A stretch of 64,000 nucleotides of DNA. Origin: CAYNWT01 sp964450955. Its GTDB lineage: Bacteria > Planctomycetota > Planctomycetia > Planctomycetales > Planctomycetaceae. The DNA is taken from assembly GCA_964450955.1 (NCBI GenBank), contig CAYVFI010000018.1, positions 68,648-132,647 on the forward strand. Direction: 5' to 3'. The position numbers and the translations under genes are program-made. This document shows positions 36,328-48,070 of the stretch, in pieces. Numbering within the stretch: position 1 is the first letter of the stretch; each line of letters begins with the position of its first letter. The notes under the pieces are model-generated. The model was not told the origin of the DNA. It saw nothing but the letters and a program-made list of their open reading frames with translations, and did no database searches.

Positions 36328-37695
36328 CTACTTCAAACCCAGCTTCTCGATTTTCTGTTGCAGGTTCTGTCGATGAATCCCCAGTTGCCTGGCCGCGGCA
36401 CTGACGTTGCCATTGTGAGCATCCAATGCCGCCGTGATGGCCGTGCGTTCGAAGGTTTCGACCAGCTGATTTTTCGCTTCGGTTAGCGGCAGGCCCAGCA
36501 GTTCTGCGAAGTCGTGTGACGGTTCGGCCGTTGCCGGCACGAGTCCAAGGTCGATGGGCGCAATTTCACAATCAGCCATCGCCGCCGCGCCCAGGATGGC
36601 CTGCTGGAGTTCTCGAACATTGCCGGGCCAGTTGTGTGTTAGCAACGCCTCGATAGCGGCCGGCGAAATTGGTTTGGTGTTAATGTCCCGGTTGGTTTCC
36701 AGAAAGTGGTTGGCCAGCAAAACAATGTCTTCACGACGATGCCGCAGAGCGGGGACGGCCAGTTCGATACCCCGGATCCGAAACAGCAGGTCCTGTCGAA
36801 ACTGTCCGTCGGTGATCGAATCCTCAAGGTTCTGATGCGTCGCACTAACGACGCGGACATTAACGGGAACGGTTTGACTGCAACCAACAGGCTGCACAAC
36901 CTGTTCCTGCAACGCACGAAGGATTCGGGTTTGAGCGTTGAGTGGCATGTCTCCGATTTCATCCAGAAACAGTGTTCCTCCGTCAGCTTCGCGGAACACG
37001 CCTTCGCGGTCTTTGTCGGCTCCGGTAAACGCGCCCTTGATGTGCCCGAACAATTCGCTTTCGATCAACGATTCCGGGATCGCCGCCGTGTTGACCGCGA
37101 CAAACGGTTTGCCCGCGCGATCACTTAACCGGTGCAGCTCACGCGCGACAAGTTCTTTGCCGGTTCCGGTTTCGCCCCGAACCAAAACCGGCAGCGAAAC
37201 CGCGGCCGCCTTTTGCAGGCGCGCGTAGAGCTCCTGCATCGGCCGACTAAGCCCAACCAACGCGCCGAAACCTTGTTGGTCGTCCAATTGACGTTCTAAC
37301 TGATTGACCCGCGCACGTAGCGACGTGCGTTCGATGACACGCGCGGCGATTGATCGGATGCGTTCTATTTCATACGGCTTGGTTAAGTAGTCCGCCGCGC
37401 CCAGGCGAACGCACTCCAGAGCCGTCTCGATGGAATCGACTGCAGTGACGAGAATGATTTCGCAGTCCGCGGTTCCGTCGGCTTTGTTAAGTTCGGCCAG
37501 CACGCCCATGCCGTCCAGTTCCGGCATGTTGAGATCCAGGAATACAAGTTCCGGCCGATGTTCACGGATCATCTCAAGCGCCGTCGCGCCGTTGTCGGCT
37601 TCAAGCAAGGTGGCGTCGAACTTTTTAAGCGACCTTGCCATACCGACCCGCGCGGGTTTTTCGTCATCAGCGATGAGGATAGTGATATTGCTCAC
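36328..37695 (-). CDS. Sigma-54-dependent response regulator (NtrC family)
   Basis: 455 residues: receiver domain (1-120), AAA+ domain (about 145-380) and a Fis-type helix-turn-helix (about 410-455). The receiver has D10/D11 and the phosphate acceptor D54 in LVFLDLNMPE, with K in LTKPYE. AAA+ motifs: Walker A GETGTGKE (about 170), GHIKGAFTGA for sigma-54 contact, Walker B GGTLFLDEIGDMPL and the arginine-finger region. HTH: NVSAAARQLGIHRQNLQQKIEKLG. The kinase gene is directly upstream on the same strand, 283 nt away, with a pair of inverted-repeat elements in the spacer. Confidence 0.96.
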   Translation of the reverse strand: MSNITILIADDEKPARVGMARSLKKFDATLLEADNGATALEMIREHRPELVFLDLNMPELDGMGVLAELNKADGTADCEIILVTAVDSIETALECVRLGAADYLTKPYEIERIRSIAARVIERTSLRARVNQLERQLDDQQGFGALVGLSRPMQELYARLQKAAAVSLPVLVRGETGTGKELVARELHRLSDRAGKPFVAVNTAAIPESLIESELFGHIKGAFTGADKDREGVFREADGGTLFLDEIGDMPLNAQTRILRALQEQVVQPVGCSQTVPVNVRVVSATHQNLEDSITDGQFRQDLLFRIRGIELAVPALRHRREDIVLLANHFLETNRDINTKPISPAAIEALLTHNWPGNVRELQQAILGAAAMADCEIAPIDLGLVPATAEPSHDFAELLGLPLTEAKNQLVETFERTAITAALDAHNGNVSAAARQLGIHRQNLQQKIEKLGLK

Positions 37696-37746
37696 GAGTC
37701 GTCCTGTTACGTTGGTCCGTCAGTTGGTTCTGGTCGCGTCGTCTTA

Positions 37747-37823
37747 ATGGCCACGAAAAACACAAAGAGCCACAAAAAACCGCGCTTCCCTTTTTGTGCC
37801 TTTTCGTGTTTTTTGTGGCCATT
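37747..37823. repeat. CCACGAAA-type inverted-repeat element, copy 1
   Basis: Starts TGGCCACGAAAAACACAAAG and ends as its near complement, TTTTCGTGTTTTTTGTGGCCA. It sits 52 bases upstream of the response-regulator start. A near-identical copy in direct orientation follows at 37903-37981. Confidence 0.75.
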
Positions 37824-37902
37824 CCTCTTTGCGGTCTCGTCGCGATACTAACTCGCAGCCATCCGCCTGTTTCTCAACACAGCAGCCTGTCGCCGTGCTT
37901 CA

Positions 37903-37981
37903 TTAGCCACGAAAAACACAAAGAGCCACGAAAAGTTGCGCTTCTTCTTTTGGGGTCCTTCCGTGTTTCTTGTGGCCATTA
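37903..37981. repeat. CCACGAAA-type inverted-repeat element, copy 2
   Basis: Starts TTAGCCACGAAAAACACAAA and ends CCGTGTTTCTTGTGGCCATT. Its right edge runs into the stop codon of the histidine-kinase gene (37979-37981). The loop differs from copy 1 but is also pyrimidine-rich. Confidence 0.75.
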
Positions 37982-40060
37982 CTCCGCCATGTCTATTTGC
38001 GAACGCGGCAGCTTCAAAGTGAACTCCGTTCCCGAATCGCCAGTCGTTTCGCAATGAATCTCGCCACCGAGTTCTCGCACGTGGCGGCCCACGATGTAAA
38101 GCCCCAGGCCGGTTCCGTCTGCTTTCGTGGTGGCAAACGGTTCGAACAAACGGTCTTGAATTTCCGGAGCGATACCGGGTCCATTGTCGCTGACCCGCGT
38201 GACAACATTGTCTTCCTCAACCGCGCACGTCATAGCGACTTTGCCTCCGGAACCGGCGGCTTCGATCGAGTTCTTGATCAGGTTGAAGTAGATCTCTCGC
38301 AGCGCGTTGATGTCGCCCACAATCGTTTGACCGTTGGCCGTGATATCGACCGCAATCTCAATGTTGTCGCGCCTGGCGACGTGTCGCATTAACTGCAAAG
38401 TCTGCTGCAGTATCTCTGCCGGCCGAACGTTGGATTCCCGCTGCGGTTCTGACCGCGCGAAGGCCAGCAGTTGGGATGTCGTTGTTGAGAGTCGATCGAT
38501 TTCGCTAAGAATCAGTTTCAGGTCTTCCGCGTGTTCGCTCTCACCGCCCAGGTCTTCGGCCATGACGGTCGTGATTGCTTTGATAGACGACAGCGGATTA
38601 CGAACCTCGTGCGCGATTGAACCGGCCAACAACCCCAGCGTTGATAGTTTCTCCTGTTGAATCGCGCGGCGTTCGGCGGTGATGCGTTCGGCCTGCATGC
38701 GTTCCAGTTGCAGGATGACTGCCAGTTGGTCGGCCAGAAGAACCAGCGCGTTAAGTTCCTCGTCGCTAATTCGTTGGTGCGCGGGTTTGGTGCCGGTCAG
38801 CAAAACGCCCAACGTATCGCCGTGGTCCAGCAGGATTCCGGCGGTTGATTCCAGTTGGTCCAGCAAACTAAGCGACGCGCTGTCGTTGGCTGTCCACACT
38901 GTCGCGCACCGGCTTCCACTGTCGCGCAACTGATCGGCAAGTCGATTGGCAGAATCCAGTTCCAGCGGTTGTGAACCAGAATGAACCGGTTCCGGTTTCA
39001 GCAACGCAATTCGCACATCAGACAGCGCAAACGCCGCGCGAACCTCATCAGCGACCGTCCCAATGATTCGTTCAACAGGCTGGCCCGTCATGGCCGTCAT
39101 TCGCGCCGACAGGTCCCGTGTCCGCACCCGAGTCGTCTGAACCCGCGCGCCGGCCAGGTACCGCAGACCCTCTGACACACGTTGTCGAAACGGAGCGTAC
39201 AACAGAATCAGTGCGACGGCCGCCACGCCTTCGACCACAGCAAAGTTAACTCGATATCGATTGCTAAGCTGGTCGCGAATGTCGGTGAAGACGAGTTCAT
39301 GAATCAGCAAAAACGCCAGCACGATGGCTCCGTAAACCAACGTGCGTTCGACCAACAACGACAGCAGCCCGAACCGCAACACGTAATAGATAAACAATAT
39401 CACTGTGGCCATCGGCACCAGCGTCATGGCCAATGTGATGGCATCCGCCGCGCGCGGCCAGGCTTCGATTCCGTACCAGGTTCCGATGGCCGTCAGCGCA
39501 CCGCTGGCCACAAGTGTAATGGACAAGCCTGTGAGAAATCGTTTGTGAACCTCAAACGCAGGTTGCGACCTAAGTCGGTAGTACAGGATGGCCGCGACAA
39601 TTGTCGTTGCCAGGAAATATGCCACGTAAGGTCGGCGGAACGCATCAACCGACGCCAGGAAGTTACGGCTTCTTTCCGGGTCCACCGCGGCTGCAATCGG
39701 AACGACAAGCAGCACTGGCAAGTACAACAAAGCGTATCGCCAATCCCGCGCGGGGCTTAGGTTGATGCCTGTTTGAGTGACGCGCAGACAACCGTGCAGG
39801 ATGGCTGCGGGAAGAACCAATAAGCCACACGACATCGCGATCATCGCGAACCGGTCAATCGTCAACGCCCAGTCCGTCTCCGCCTGCGTGAGCAAGTGAT
39901 GAACGAAACTACCGGCGTGGAACACCAGCGTGGCTGCCGTCATTAACCACATCCAAATCGCGACGTGCCGCCGGTTCGGTTTCTCCAACAGCGCGATCAA
40001 CAGTACGGCATCCAGTACCGTCGCAGAACCTATCGCAGCTAGTCGGATGTCTTCGAACAT
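37979..40060 (-). CDS. Membrane-bound sensor histidine kinase
   Basis: 693 residues. The first 270 hold about seven or eight hydrophobic spans (for example VLDAVLLIALLEK, WMWLMTAATLVFHAGSF, AYFLATTIVAAILYY, GLLSLLVERTLVYGAIVLAFLLI), a 7TM-like sensor similar to that of PrsK-type kinases. A GAF-like domain follows (about 310-450). Then HisKA with H about 483 in SIAHEVRNPLSSIKAI, and HATPase_c with N box NLIKNSIEAAG, G1 VSDNGPGIAPEIQDRLFEPF and G2 TGLGLYIVGRHV. It should phosphorylate the NtrC-type regulator just downstream. The stimulus is unknown. Confidence 0.94.
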   Translation of the reverse strand: MFEDIRLAAIGSATVLDAVLLIALLEKPNRRHVAIWMWLMTAATLVFHAGSFVHHLLTQAETDWALTIDRFAMIAMSCGLLVLPAAILHGCLRVTQTGINLSPARDWRYALLYLPVLLVVPIAAAVDPERSRNFLASVDAFRRPYVAYFLATTIVAAILYYRLRSQPAFEVHKRFLTGLSITLVASGALTAIGTWYGIEAWPRAADAITLAMTLVPMATVILFIYYVLRFGLLSLLVERTLVYGAIVLAFLLIHELVFTDIRDQLSNRYRVNFAVVEGVAAVALILLYAPFRQRVSEGLRYLAGARVQTTRVRTRDLSARMTAMTGQPVERIIGTVADEVRAAFALSDVRIALLKPEPVHSGSQPLELDSANRLADQLRDSGSRCATVWTANDSASLSLLDQLESTAGILLDHGDTLGVLLTGTKPAHQRISDEELNALVLLADQLAVILQLERMQAERITAERRAIQQEKLSTLGLLAGSIAHEVRNPLSSIKAITTVMAEDLGGESEHAEDLKLILSEIDRLSTTTSQLLAFARSEPQRESNVRPAEILQQTLQLMRHVARRDNIEIAVDITANGQTIVGDINALREIYFNLIKNSIEAAGSGGKVAMTCAVEEDNVVTRVSDNGPGIAPEIQDRLFEPFATTKADGTGLGLYIVGRHVRELGGEIHCETTGDSGTEFTLKLPRSQIDMAE

Positions 40061-40167
40061 ACGTCCGAGTTTATCACGTCCTCGGACAGAACATCGGCCG
40101 CAAGCTCTGAAAGCTCAAAAGACACGTTCAACCGGGTCGGCACCAGGCAATCACAACCACTCCACCA

Positions 40168-40208
40168 ACCGGAATCCCAATGCAACGGGACGTTGCACGT
40201 TGCCGGTT
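40168..40208. repeat. Short hairpin repeat, second copy near 33371
   Basis: ACCGGAATCC, then the palindrome GCAACGGGACGTTGC (40182-40196), then GTTGCCGGT. A close relative occurs at 33370-33401 (GCAACGGAACGTTGC at 33383-33397), inside the 3' end of the SpoU methyltransferase gene. Confidence 0.6.
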
Positions 40209-41560
40209 TAGACGAGTTCTTTGATGGGTTCGCGGTGGTCGACCAGGTATTGGGGGCGGCCGGAGGGGTCGACAACCGTGGCGGACATCGTGTTGATGCC
40301 CAGGTTGTGGTAGATGGTCGCCAGGATTTCCTGCATATGAACCGGGCGTTCGACCGCGTGTTCGCCAAGCCGGTTCGTAGCTCCGATTGCCTGGCCAAGC
40401 TTCATGCCTCCACCAGCCAGCAAAGCACAACTAACCTGCGGCCAATGGTCTCGACCCGCCTGCGGATTAATTCGGGGAGTCCGACCGAACTCGCCCCAAA
40501 CGGCGACCGTCACATCGTCCAGCATGCCGCGTTCGTCCAGGTCCTGAATGAGCGCGCTGACTGCCTGGTCCAGCTTGCCGCCGTGATCGCGTACCAAATC
40601 GAAGTTCTTGCCGTGACTGTCCCAGCGTCCGTACGACAGCGTCACACTGCGGCAACCGGCTTCGACCAGACGCCGAGCCATCAGGATGTGTTCGTTGCAG
40701 GTGGGAGCTCCGTCGTACTGGTACTTGTATGGCTTGCCGTCGCCGTACCGCTGGCGAACCTCTTCCGGTTCCTTGCTGATGTCCAGAGCGTTGGCAAGTT
40801 TGTTTGATGTGAGAACGCCGAACGCCGCTTCGGTAAACGCATCGACGCCCTTCATCGATTCGTTAACTTCCGCCTGCGCCTTCATGCGGTCCAGACTGGC
40901 CAGCAAACGTTTGCGATCTTTCAGTCGGTCAAGCGTGACTCCGTTGAGCGTCAGGTCGTCCATGCCCTGCCCGTTGGGTTGGAACGGTTGGAACGCAGAA
41001 CCAAGAAAGCCAGGTCCGCCTGGTTCAGACCACGGCACGTGTTTTGTTTTTGCAGCCAACGCAATTGATGGCGGGATACCAGGGTCGACCGGACCAAACA
41101 TCTTTGCCAGAACCGGACCGATGGAAGGTCGCCCGCCGATTGACTGCAGGTCGCGGCGCTGGAAACCCGTAAAGCATTGATGCGCGTCGTGCGCGCCTGA
41201 GCAACCAACGACCGATCGAATGACGGCCAGCTTGTCCATCATGGCGGCCAGCTTTGGAAAGCACTCACCAATCTGAATTCCGGGAACCGCGGTTGCGATT
41301 GGATTGAACTCACCGCGGATCTCACGCGGTGCTTCGGTTTTGATTTCCCACATGTCCTGGTGAGGAGGTCCGCCGCCCAGAAAAATGTTGATGACCGCCT
41401 TGTGCGAGTTCCTCTCGTCACCACTAGCCGCCTGCGCGCGCATGATGTTGGACAGGCCGAGTCCCCCGACGGCTCCCATTGAGAAGCCACCGACTTTCAA
41501 AAAACTACGTCGCGCGATGCCGTCGCAGTAACGATGTTTGTTGCCGAGGATTGTCAGCAT
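40208..41560 (-). CDS. DUF1501 protein with Tat leader
   Basis: 450 residues, ATG at 41560 behind GAGG. The twin-arginine signal is in CDGIARRSFLKVGGFSMGAVGGLGL. The body has the DUF1501 hallmarks: HKAVINIFLGGGPPHQDMWEIK, GCSGAHDAHQCFTGF, DSHGKNFDLVRDHGGKLDQAVSALIQDL and AVWGEFGRTPRINPQAGRDHWPQVSCALLAGGG. The fold belongs to the alkaline-phosphatase/sulfatase group. In planctomycetes these genes usually sit next to a DUF1549/DUF1553 cytochrome-like gene; here no such partner is present. Function unknown. Confidence 0.93.
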   Translation of the reverse strand: MLTILGNKHRYCDGIARRSFLKVGGFSMGAVGGLGLSNIMRAQAASGDERNSHKAVINIFLGGGPPHQDMWEIKTEAPREIRGEFNPIATAVPGIQIGECFPKLAAMMDKLAVIRSVVGCSGAHDAHQCFTGFQRRDLQSIGGRPSIGPVLAKMFGPVDPGIPPSIALAAKTKHVPWSEPGGPGFLGSAFQPFQPNGQGMDDLTLNGVTLDRLKDRKRLLASLDRMKAQAEVNESMKGVDAFTEAAFGVLTSNKLANALDISKEPEEVRQRYGDGKPYKYQYDGAPTCNEHILMARRLVEAGCRSVTLSYGRWDSHGKNFDLVRDHGGKLDQAVSALIQDLDERGMLDDVTVAVWGEFGRTPRINPQAGRDHWPQVSCALLAGGGMKLGQAIGATNRLGEHAVERPVHMQEILATIYHNLGINTMSATVVDPSGRPQYLVDHREPIKELV

Positions 41561-41938
41561 GGCGGGCCTCAGATGCGGGTGGTGGGGTGTTGCTCGGGCT
41601 GAGCGGCAGGTAACTGAATTATCGGGATCAAAACCGCCCCATGTCTATTCTAACTCCGTATCCGGCCCAGCGCGGGTCATTGGGGGTCTTTCGAGAGGGG
41701 GAACACGGCCGCAAACTACTTCGCGCCCGAAGGACTCTTCCATCGGGCTTTCTGGTCCGTTGTGATGATTCAGGGAGCCGCCGGAGCGCTTTTCTTTGAG
41801 TTCTTCCAGACTGCTCTCGGACACAGTGTTTTGTGGTGTCTGGAGAGGCTCTGAAGGGCCTATATGGCATGACCGCGGCGGCTTGATTTGGTAAGATACA
41901 GGTTCCATTTGAAATAGGTTCACCGCGCCGGATTTGCC
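41561..41938. other. Intergenic region upstream of dnaN
   Basis: About 378 bases between the divergent DUF1501 and dnaN genes. No conserved coding frame and no run of DnaA boxes is seen, so I do not place the replication origin here. A weak dnaN promoter is suggested separately. Confidence 0.45.
41869..41897 (+). promoter_or_regulatory. Possible sigma-70-type promoter for dnaN
   Basis: ATGACC (-35, 4 of 6) and TAAGAT (-10, 4 of 6) with a 17-base spacing, 42 bases before the dnaN ATG. Weak match; position and spacing are the only support. Confidence 0.22.
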
Positions 41939-43048
41939 ATGAAACTCCACTGTCACCGCCCTTCGCTCGTGGCGGCTCTGCAGGCCGTCAGTGCTGTCGT
42001 TCCCAGCCGCACGCCGAAGGAAATTTTGAAGAACGTGAAGATCGTCGTCGACGACGGACGGACTACGTTGCAGGCGACCGACCAGGAAGTTGGCATCCAT
42101 CAAATCATCGAAGGCGTCGAAACAGATTCGACCGGTGTGGCCCTGCTACCGGCCGCCCGACTACTGTCGATTCTAAGAGAACTCACGGACGAAGCGGCCG
42201 AGATTGAGATTACTCAGGACAGCATTCAAATTCGATCCGGGCGCAGTGACTTCAAGTTGTCCGCCGAAGATCCGTCTGAGTATCCACCTGTGCCGACTGC
42301 TGATGGTGCCGAGTCGTTTTCGATTGAATCCAGCAAGCTGCGACGCATGGTTCGCCGGACAGCGTTTGCGACGGACGTTGAAAGCACTCGCTACGCGTTG
42401 GGTGGTCTGCAGTTGGAAGTCGTTGGCGACGACGTGACACTGGCCGCGACAGACAGTCGTCGGTTGGCTGTTGTGCGAAACAAAATTGCCGGTGGTACGG
42501 CTCCTGATTCTGCCAAGCCGCCCGTGATTCCAACCAAGGCCATGTCTTTACTGGAACGCAATATTCCGGACGACGACACGGCCACACAAATTACGGTTCG
42601 AGACAACGACGTTTTGTTTCAGTGTGCGAACACGACTGTCTACAGTCGATTGGTTGAAGGCCGGTTCCCTCAGTATCGCGATGTCATACCGGCCGAGAGT
42701 CGAATTGAAATCGAACTGATTGTCGGAACCTTCCACGCCGCGATCCGGCAGGCTCAGATTGTGACCGACGAAGAAAGTCGAGGCGTCGACTTTACGTTCA
42801 ACGACGGCACGCTGGCTCTCAACAGTACGGCCGCCGACATTGGTCAGTCGCGGATTGAAGTTCCCATCGGTTACGACGGCGAGGAACTCACAATCACTTT
42901 CGACCCGCGTTACATCGCAGACTTCCTGAAGGTTCTGGACCAGGAATCCTCAGCCACACTGAAGCTGACTGACGGTGAAAGTGCGGCCGTGTTTACAACG
43001 GATGACGACTACACCTACGTCATCATGCCACTCGCGCGTGATCGATAA
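41939..43048 (+). CDS. dnaN: DNA polymerase III beta subunit (sliding clamp)
   Basis: 369 residues, the usual length. Three clamp folds are seen: LVAALQAVSAVVPSRTPKEILKNVKI at the start, the second beginning SIESSKLRRMVRRTAFATDVESTRYALGGLQLEV, and a third ending in DDDYTYVIMPLARDR, which matches the family's conserved YVIMPM-like C-terminus. The ATG at 41939 has no strong ribosome site. Its stop overlaps the next start by one base (TAATG at 43046-43050), a sign of coupled translation with the DUF721 gene. Confidence 0.97.
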   Translation: MKLHCHRPSLVAALQAVSAVVPSRTPKEILKNVKIVVDDGRTTLQATDQEVGIHQIIEGVETDSTGVALLPAARLLSILRELTDEAAEIEITQDSIQIRSGRSDFKLSAEDPSEYPPVPTADGAESFSIESSKLRRMVRRTAFATDVESTRYALGGLQLEVVGDDVTLAATDSRRLAVVRNKIAGGTAPDSAKPPVIPTKAMSLLERNIPDDDTATQITVRDNDVLFQCANTTVYSRLVEGRFPQYRDVIPAESRIEIELIVGTFHAAIRQAQIVTDEESRGVDFTFNDGTLALNSTAADIGQSRIEVPIGYDGEELTITFDPRYIADFLKVLDQESSATLKLTDGESAAVFTTDDDYTYVIMPLARDR

Positions 43049-43359
43049 TGAGTTCCGGTTCACGGAAGGGACCTCGGCCTTTGGGTGAGGCGATTAGTCA
43101 GTTCATTTCTGAACGCGGTCTCGCCGGGTCAGCAGGATTGGTGACGCTTAACGAGCTCTGGAAAGAGATAGTTGGCGATGACATTGGCCAGCGAACCAAG
43201 GTCACAGGGATCAAGAACGGGACGTTGGAAATTGGAGTGAAGAGTTCGGCGTTGCTGAACGAACTGGTTGGCTTTTACAGCCAGGAATTTCTTGAACTGA
43301 TTCGCGCTGACGACCGAGGTAAGACGGTTCGCAGCATTCGGTTCAGGCTGAAGAGATAG
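43048..43359 (+). CDS. DUF721 / DciA-like protein
   Basis: 103 residues matching the DUF721 family, whose studied member DciA is a loader or operator of the replicative helicase DnaB. Conserved parts are LGEAISQFISERGLAG, LNELWKEIVGDDIGQRTKVTGIKNGTLEIGVKSSALLNELVGFYSQEFLELI. It sits between dnaN and gyrB, where many bacteria have recF followed by a DUF721 gene; recF is absent here. A role in replication initiation is the natural inference. Confidence 0.88.
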   Translation: MSSGSRKGPRPLGEAISQFISERGLAGSAGLVTLNELWKEIVGDDIGQRTKVTGIKNGTLEIGVKSSALLNELVGFYSQEFLELIRADDRGKTVRSIRFRLKR

Positions 43360-43398
43360 CAGTCTTGTCACAGAGCGAGTGCGTTCGCGTTCGATTAG

Positions 43399-45954
<2,556 letters not shown>

Positions 45955-45976
45955 GTCGTCCAAAGTTGAACCTGTT

Positions 45977-46738
45977 CTAATCGTTGAGTGGCATAAACCG
46001 GATGCTCGGCCACTTATTCCTCAAGAACAGGATTGACGAATCATCGAGTCGCGTGTCAGCCAGAATGACTCGTCTCAGGGTTCTGGAGCTGCACATCGCT
46101 TCCAGTTCCTCAAGAGTACCGCAGCGGGTTAGTACAACTACTTCCAGTGCGTCCATGCGCGAAATGTGGCGAGCGTTATTCTTGCCTATCGTTGGACAGG
46201 AAAGCGCGAGGTACTTGAGTTTAGGACACTTTGTCAGCCCGAAGAGTGCATGTCGCGACAGACCCTTCCTGGTAGCAAGGTTCACTTCTTCGATTTTGGA
46301 TAGTTTCCTTAGGCCACTAGTACTTGCAATGGGCCCGCAGTCCGAGACGTTTAAGTGACCCAACCGCTGGTGGGTTCGGATCCAGTTGAAGATATCCCCT
46401 TCACAATCACAGCGGTGTAAAGTCAGATGCTCAATCGAATGCATCGTTGGCAGAACCGCAGCTACGACTTTGGCAGGTGGAGCCACCAATTCAAGACGCT
46501 CAAGTTTGCTAAATCGCGAGAGCGCCGACAAAGCCTTTCCGTCAACCACAGCAGTCTCAAGCTCGGCCTGTCTTAAATTGGCCGACGAGAGTGGCAGCCA
46601 ATCCTGCCACTGCCGCGAAAGACCGCCCCGGATAATGATCGACGTCGTCTTGTCTTGCGAGCGTGTTTTCGTCGCCTTGTCGATTACGACCTTTGACGGC
46701 TCCTGCAGAACAAAGCTCAATGTCATGATCGAAATCAC
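45977..46738 (-). CDS. Leucine-rich-repeat-like protein
   Basis: 253 residues from GTG 46738 with AGAGG seven bases ahead; an ATG at 46726 is possible. From residue 60 it shows about six irregular 22-25-residue repeats of the LRR type (FSKLERLELVAPP, MHSIEHLTLHRCD, HQRLGHLNVSDCG, LSKIEEVNLATRK, CPKLKYLALSCPT, MDALEVVVLTRCG). No catalytic domain. There is no clear signal peptide, so location is open. Planctomycetes often have LRR proteins of this type, probably for protein contacts. Confidence 0.75.
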   Translation of the reverse strand: MISIMTLSFVLQEPSKVVIDKATKTRSQDKTTSIIIRGGLSRQWQDWLPLSSANLRQAELETAVVDGKALSALSRFSKLERLELVAPPAKVVAAVLPTMHSIEHLTLHRCDCEGDIFNWIRTHQRLGHLNVSDCGPIASTSGLRKLSKIEEVNLATRKGLSRHALFGLTKCPKLKYLALSCPTIGKNNARHISRMDALEVVVLTRCGTLEELEAMCSSRTLRRVILADTRLDDSSILFLRNKWPSIRFMPLND

Positions 46739-46767
46739 AGACGGTCCTCTCCCTCATTGTCGAACGT

Positions 46768-47007
46768 TTACTCTTGCAGGTAATCGTAGTCTACAAACTT
46801 GCCTGGACCGAGTTCGTCCTTGAATAGGGCGACCAAACCGAGATTACTCCTGCCAACACACTGCGGCTCTTGCATCGTTTCAAATAATGAGCTGCGTTCA
46901 CCTGACTGAGTGCCCGGGAAGAGCAGGGCGGCATCCCGCGCGGTCTCGGATCGCAGATTGGTGGCTTGGTGGTAATTCGAACGTCGTCCAGCAAAACTGC
47001 CGGGCAT
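46768..47007 (-). CDS. Doubtful small protein upstream of the LRR gene
   Basis: A 79-codon frame (MPGSFAGRRSNYHQATN to FVDYDYLQE) on the same strand, ending 29 nt before the LRR-like gene. It has a balanced residue composition but no ribosome site at its ATG and no family I recognise. It could be a small gene, a gene remnant or chance. It covers most of the 310-base gap before the aldo/keto reductase. Confidence 0.25.
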   Translation of the reverse strand: MPGSFAGRRSNYHQATNLRSETARDAALLFPGTQSGERSSLFETMQEPQCVGRSNLGLVALFKDELGPGKFVDYDYLQE

Positions 47008-47048
47008 CGGAAACTGCTCGCAGGAATATCTACCGGAATGAAATCACA

Positions 47049-48032
47049 ATGAAGTCCAGAAGCTTTGGAACACAAAAGACACAGGTCAGTGAAGTTGGGC
47101 TTGGTTGTTGGCAGTTCGGCGGCGACTTTGGGCCAATGCCTGACGACAAGGCGATGGCGATCATGTCCGCTGCGGTCGAAGGCGGAGTGACCTTCTTTGA
47201 TACCGCAGATGTTTACGGTGCTGGTCGCAGTGAAACCCTCATTGGAAAGTTTCTTGCGTCGCACCGTGGTGAGCCAATTCGGGTGGTGACCAAGTACGGT
47301 CGTGATGGCAGCGTCTATCCGGACAACTACTCTGAATCCACGATGCGAAAGAGCGTTGATGATTCAAGGCAGCGGCTGGGCGTGGAAACGCTCGACTGCT
47401 TGCAGCTGCACTGTGTTCCCATGGCGGAACTGAAAAAAGGCGACGTCTTTCACGCGCTGCGACAACTGCAGTCTGACGGACTGATTCGCGAATGCGGGGC
47501 GTCGGTTGAAACGGTGGAAGAGGGATTGGTTTGTCTGGAGCAGGAAGGACTGGCTTCGCTCCAGGTGATCTATAATATCTTCCGTCAGAAACCGGCGACG
47601 GAACTGCTCCCACAGGCAAAGGATCGCGGAGTGAGCATCATTGTTCGCCTGCCACTGGCCAGCGGACTGCTGGCCGGTACGTTCACGGCCGAGACAACTT
47701 TCACTGACGGAGATCATCGCAACTACAACCGCGACGGTCAGGCGTTTAGCGTCGGCGAAACGTTTGCCGGTTTGCCATTTGAACTTGGCGTCGATCTGGC
47801 GAACGAGCTTCGAGAGATGCTGCCGCAGTCAATGACGATGGCGCAGGCGGCGCAGCGATGGATTCTGGATCACGAAGCCGTGACGACAATCATCACCGGC
47901 GCCTCGTCGGTTTCTCAAATTTCTGACAACGCGGCGGTGAGTGGCTTGCCGGAGCTTGGCGACGATTTGCACACGAAGCTGTCAGAGTTCTACCAGTCCA
48001 AAGTCGAACAACACATTCGTGGCGCGTATTGA
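47049..48032 (+). CDS. Aldo/keto reductase
   Basis: NADPH-dependent carbonyl reductase of the COG0667 type, 327 residues from ATG 47049; the frame upstream to 46887 is not conserved. Catalytic tetrad: Asp and Tyr in FFDTADVYGAGRSE, Lys in VVTKYGRD and His in LQLHCVPM. C-terminal NADP-binding part: VSIIVRLPLASGLLAG and QRWILDHEAVTTIITGASS. A five-codon frame (ATG AAA TCA CAA TGA, 47038-47052) overlaps the start and may or may not matter. Substrate unknown. Confidence 0.93.
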   Translation: MKSRSFGTQKTQVSEVGLGCWQFGGDFGPMPDDKAMAIMSAAVEGGVTFFDTADVYGAGRSETLIGKFLASHRGEPIRVVTKYGRDGSVYPDNYSESTMRKSVDDSRQRLGVETLDCLQLHCVPMAELKKGDVFHALRQLQSDGLIRECGASVETVEEGLVCLEQEGLASLQVIYNIFRQKPATELLPQAKDRGVSIIVRLPLASGLLAGTFTAETTFTDGDHRNYNRDGQAFSVGETFAGLPFELGVDLANELREMLPQSMTMAQAAQRWILDHEAVTTIITGASSVSQISDNAAVSGLPELGDDLHTKLSEFYQSKVEQHIRGAY

Positions 48033-48070
48033 AAGAACCACCGCGCAGGGTCTTTCTTGCCGCTTTTTAC

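Noticed and set aside
41561..41938. Replication origin next to dnaN
   Set aside because: No cluster of DnaA boxes and no AT-rich core is visible here.
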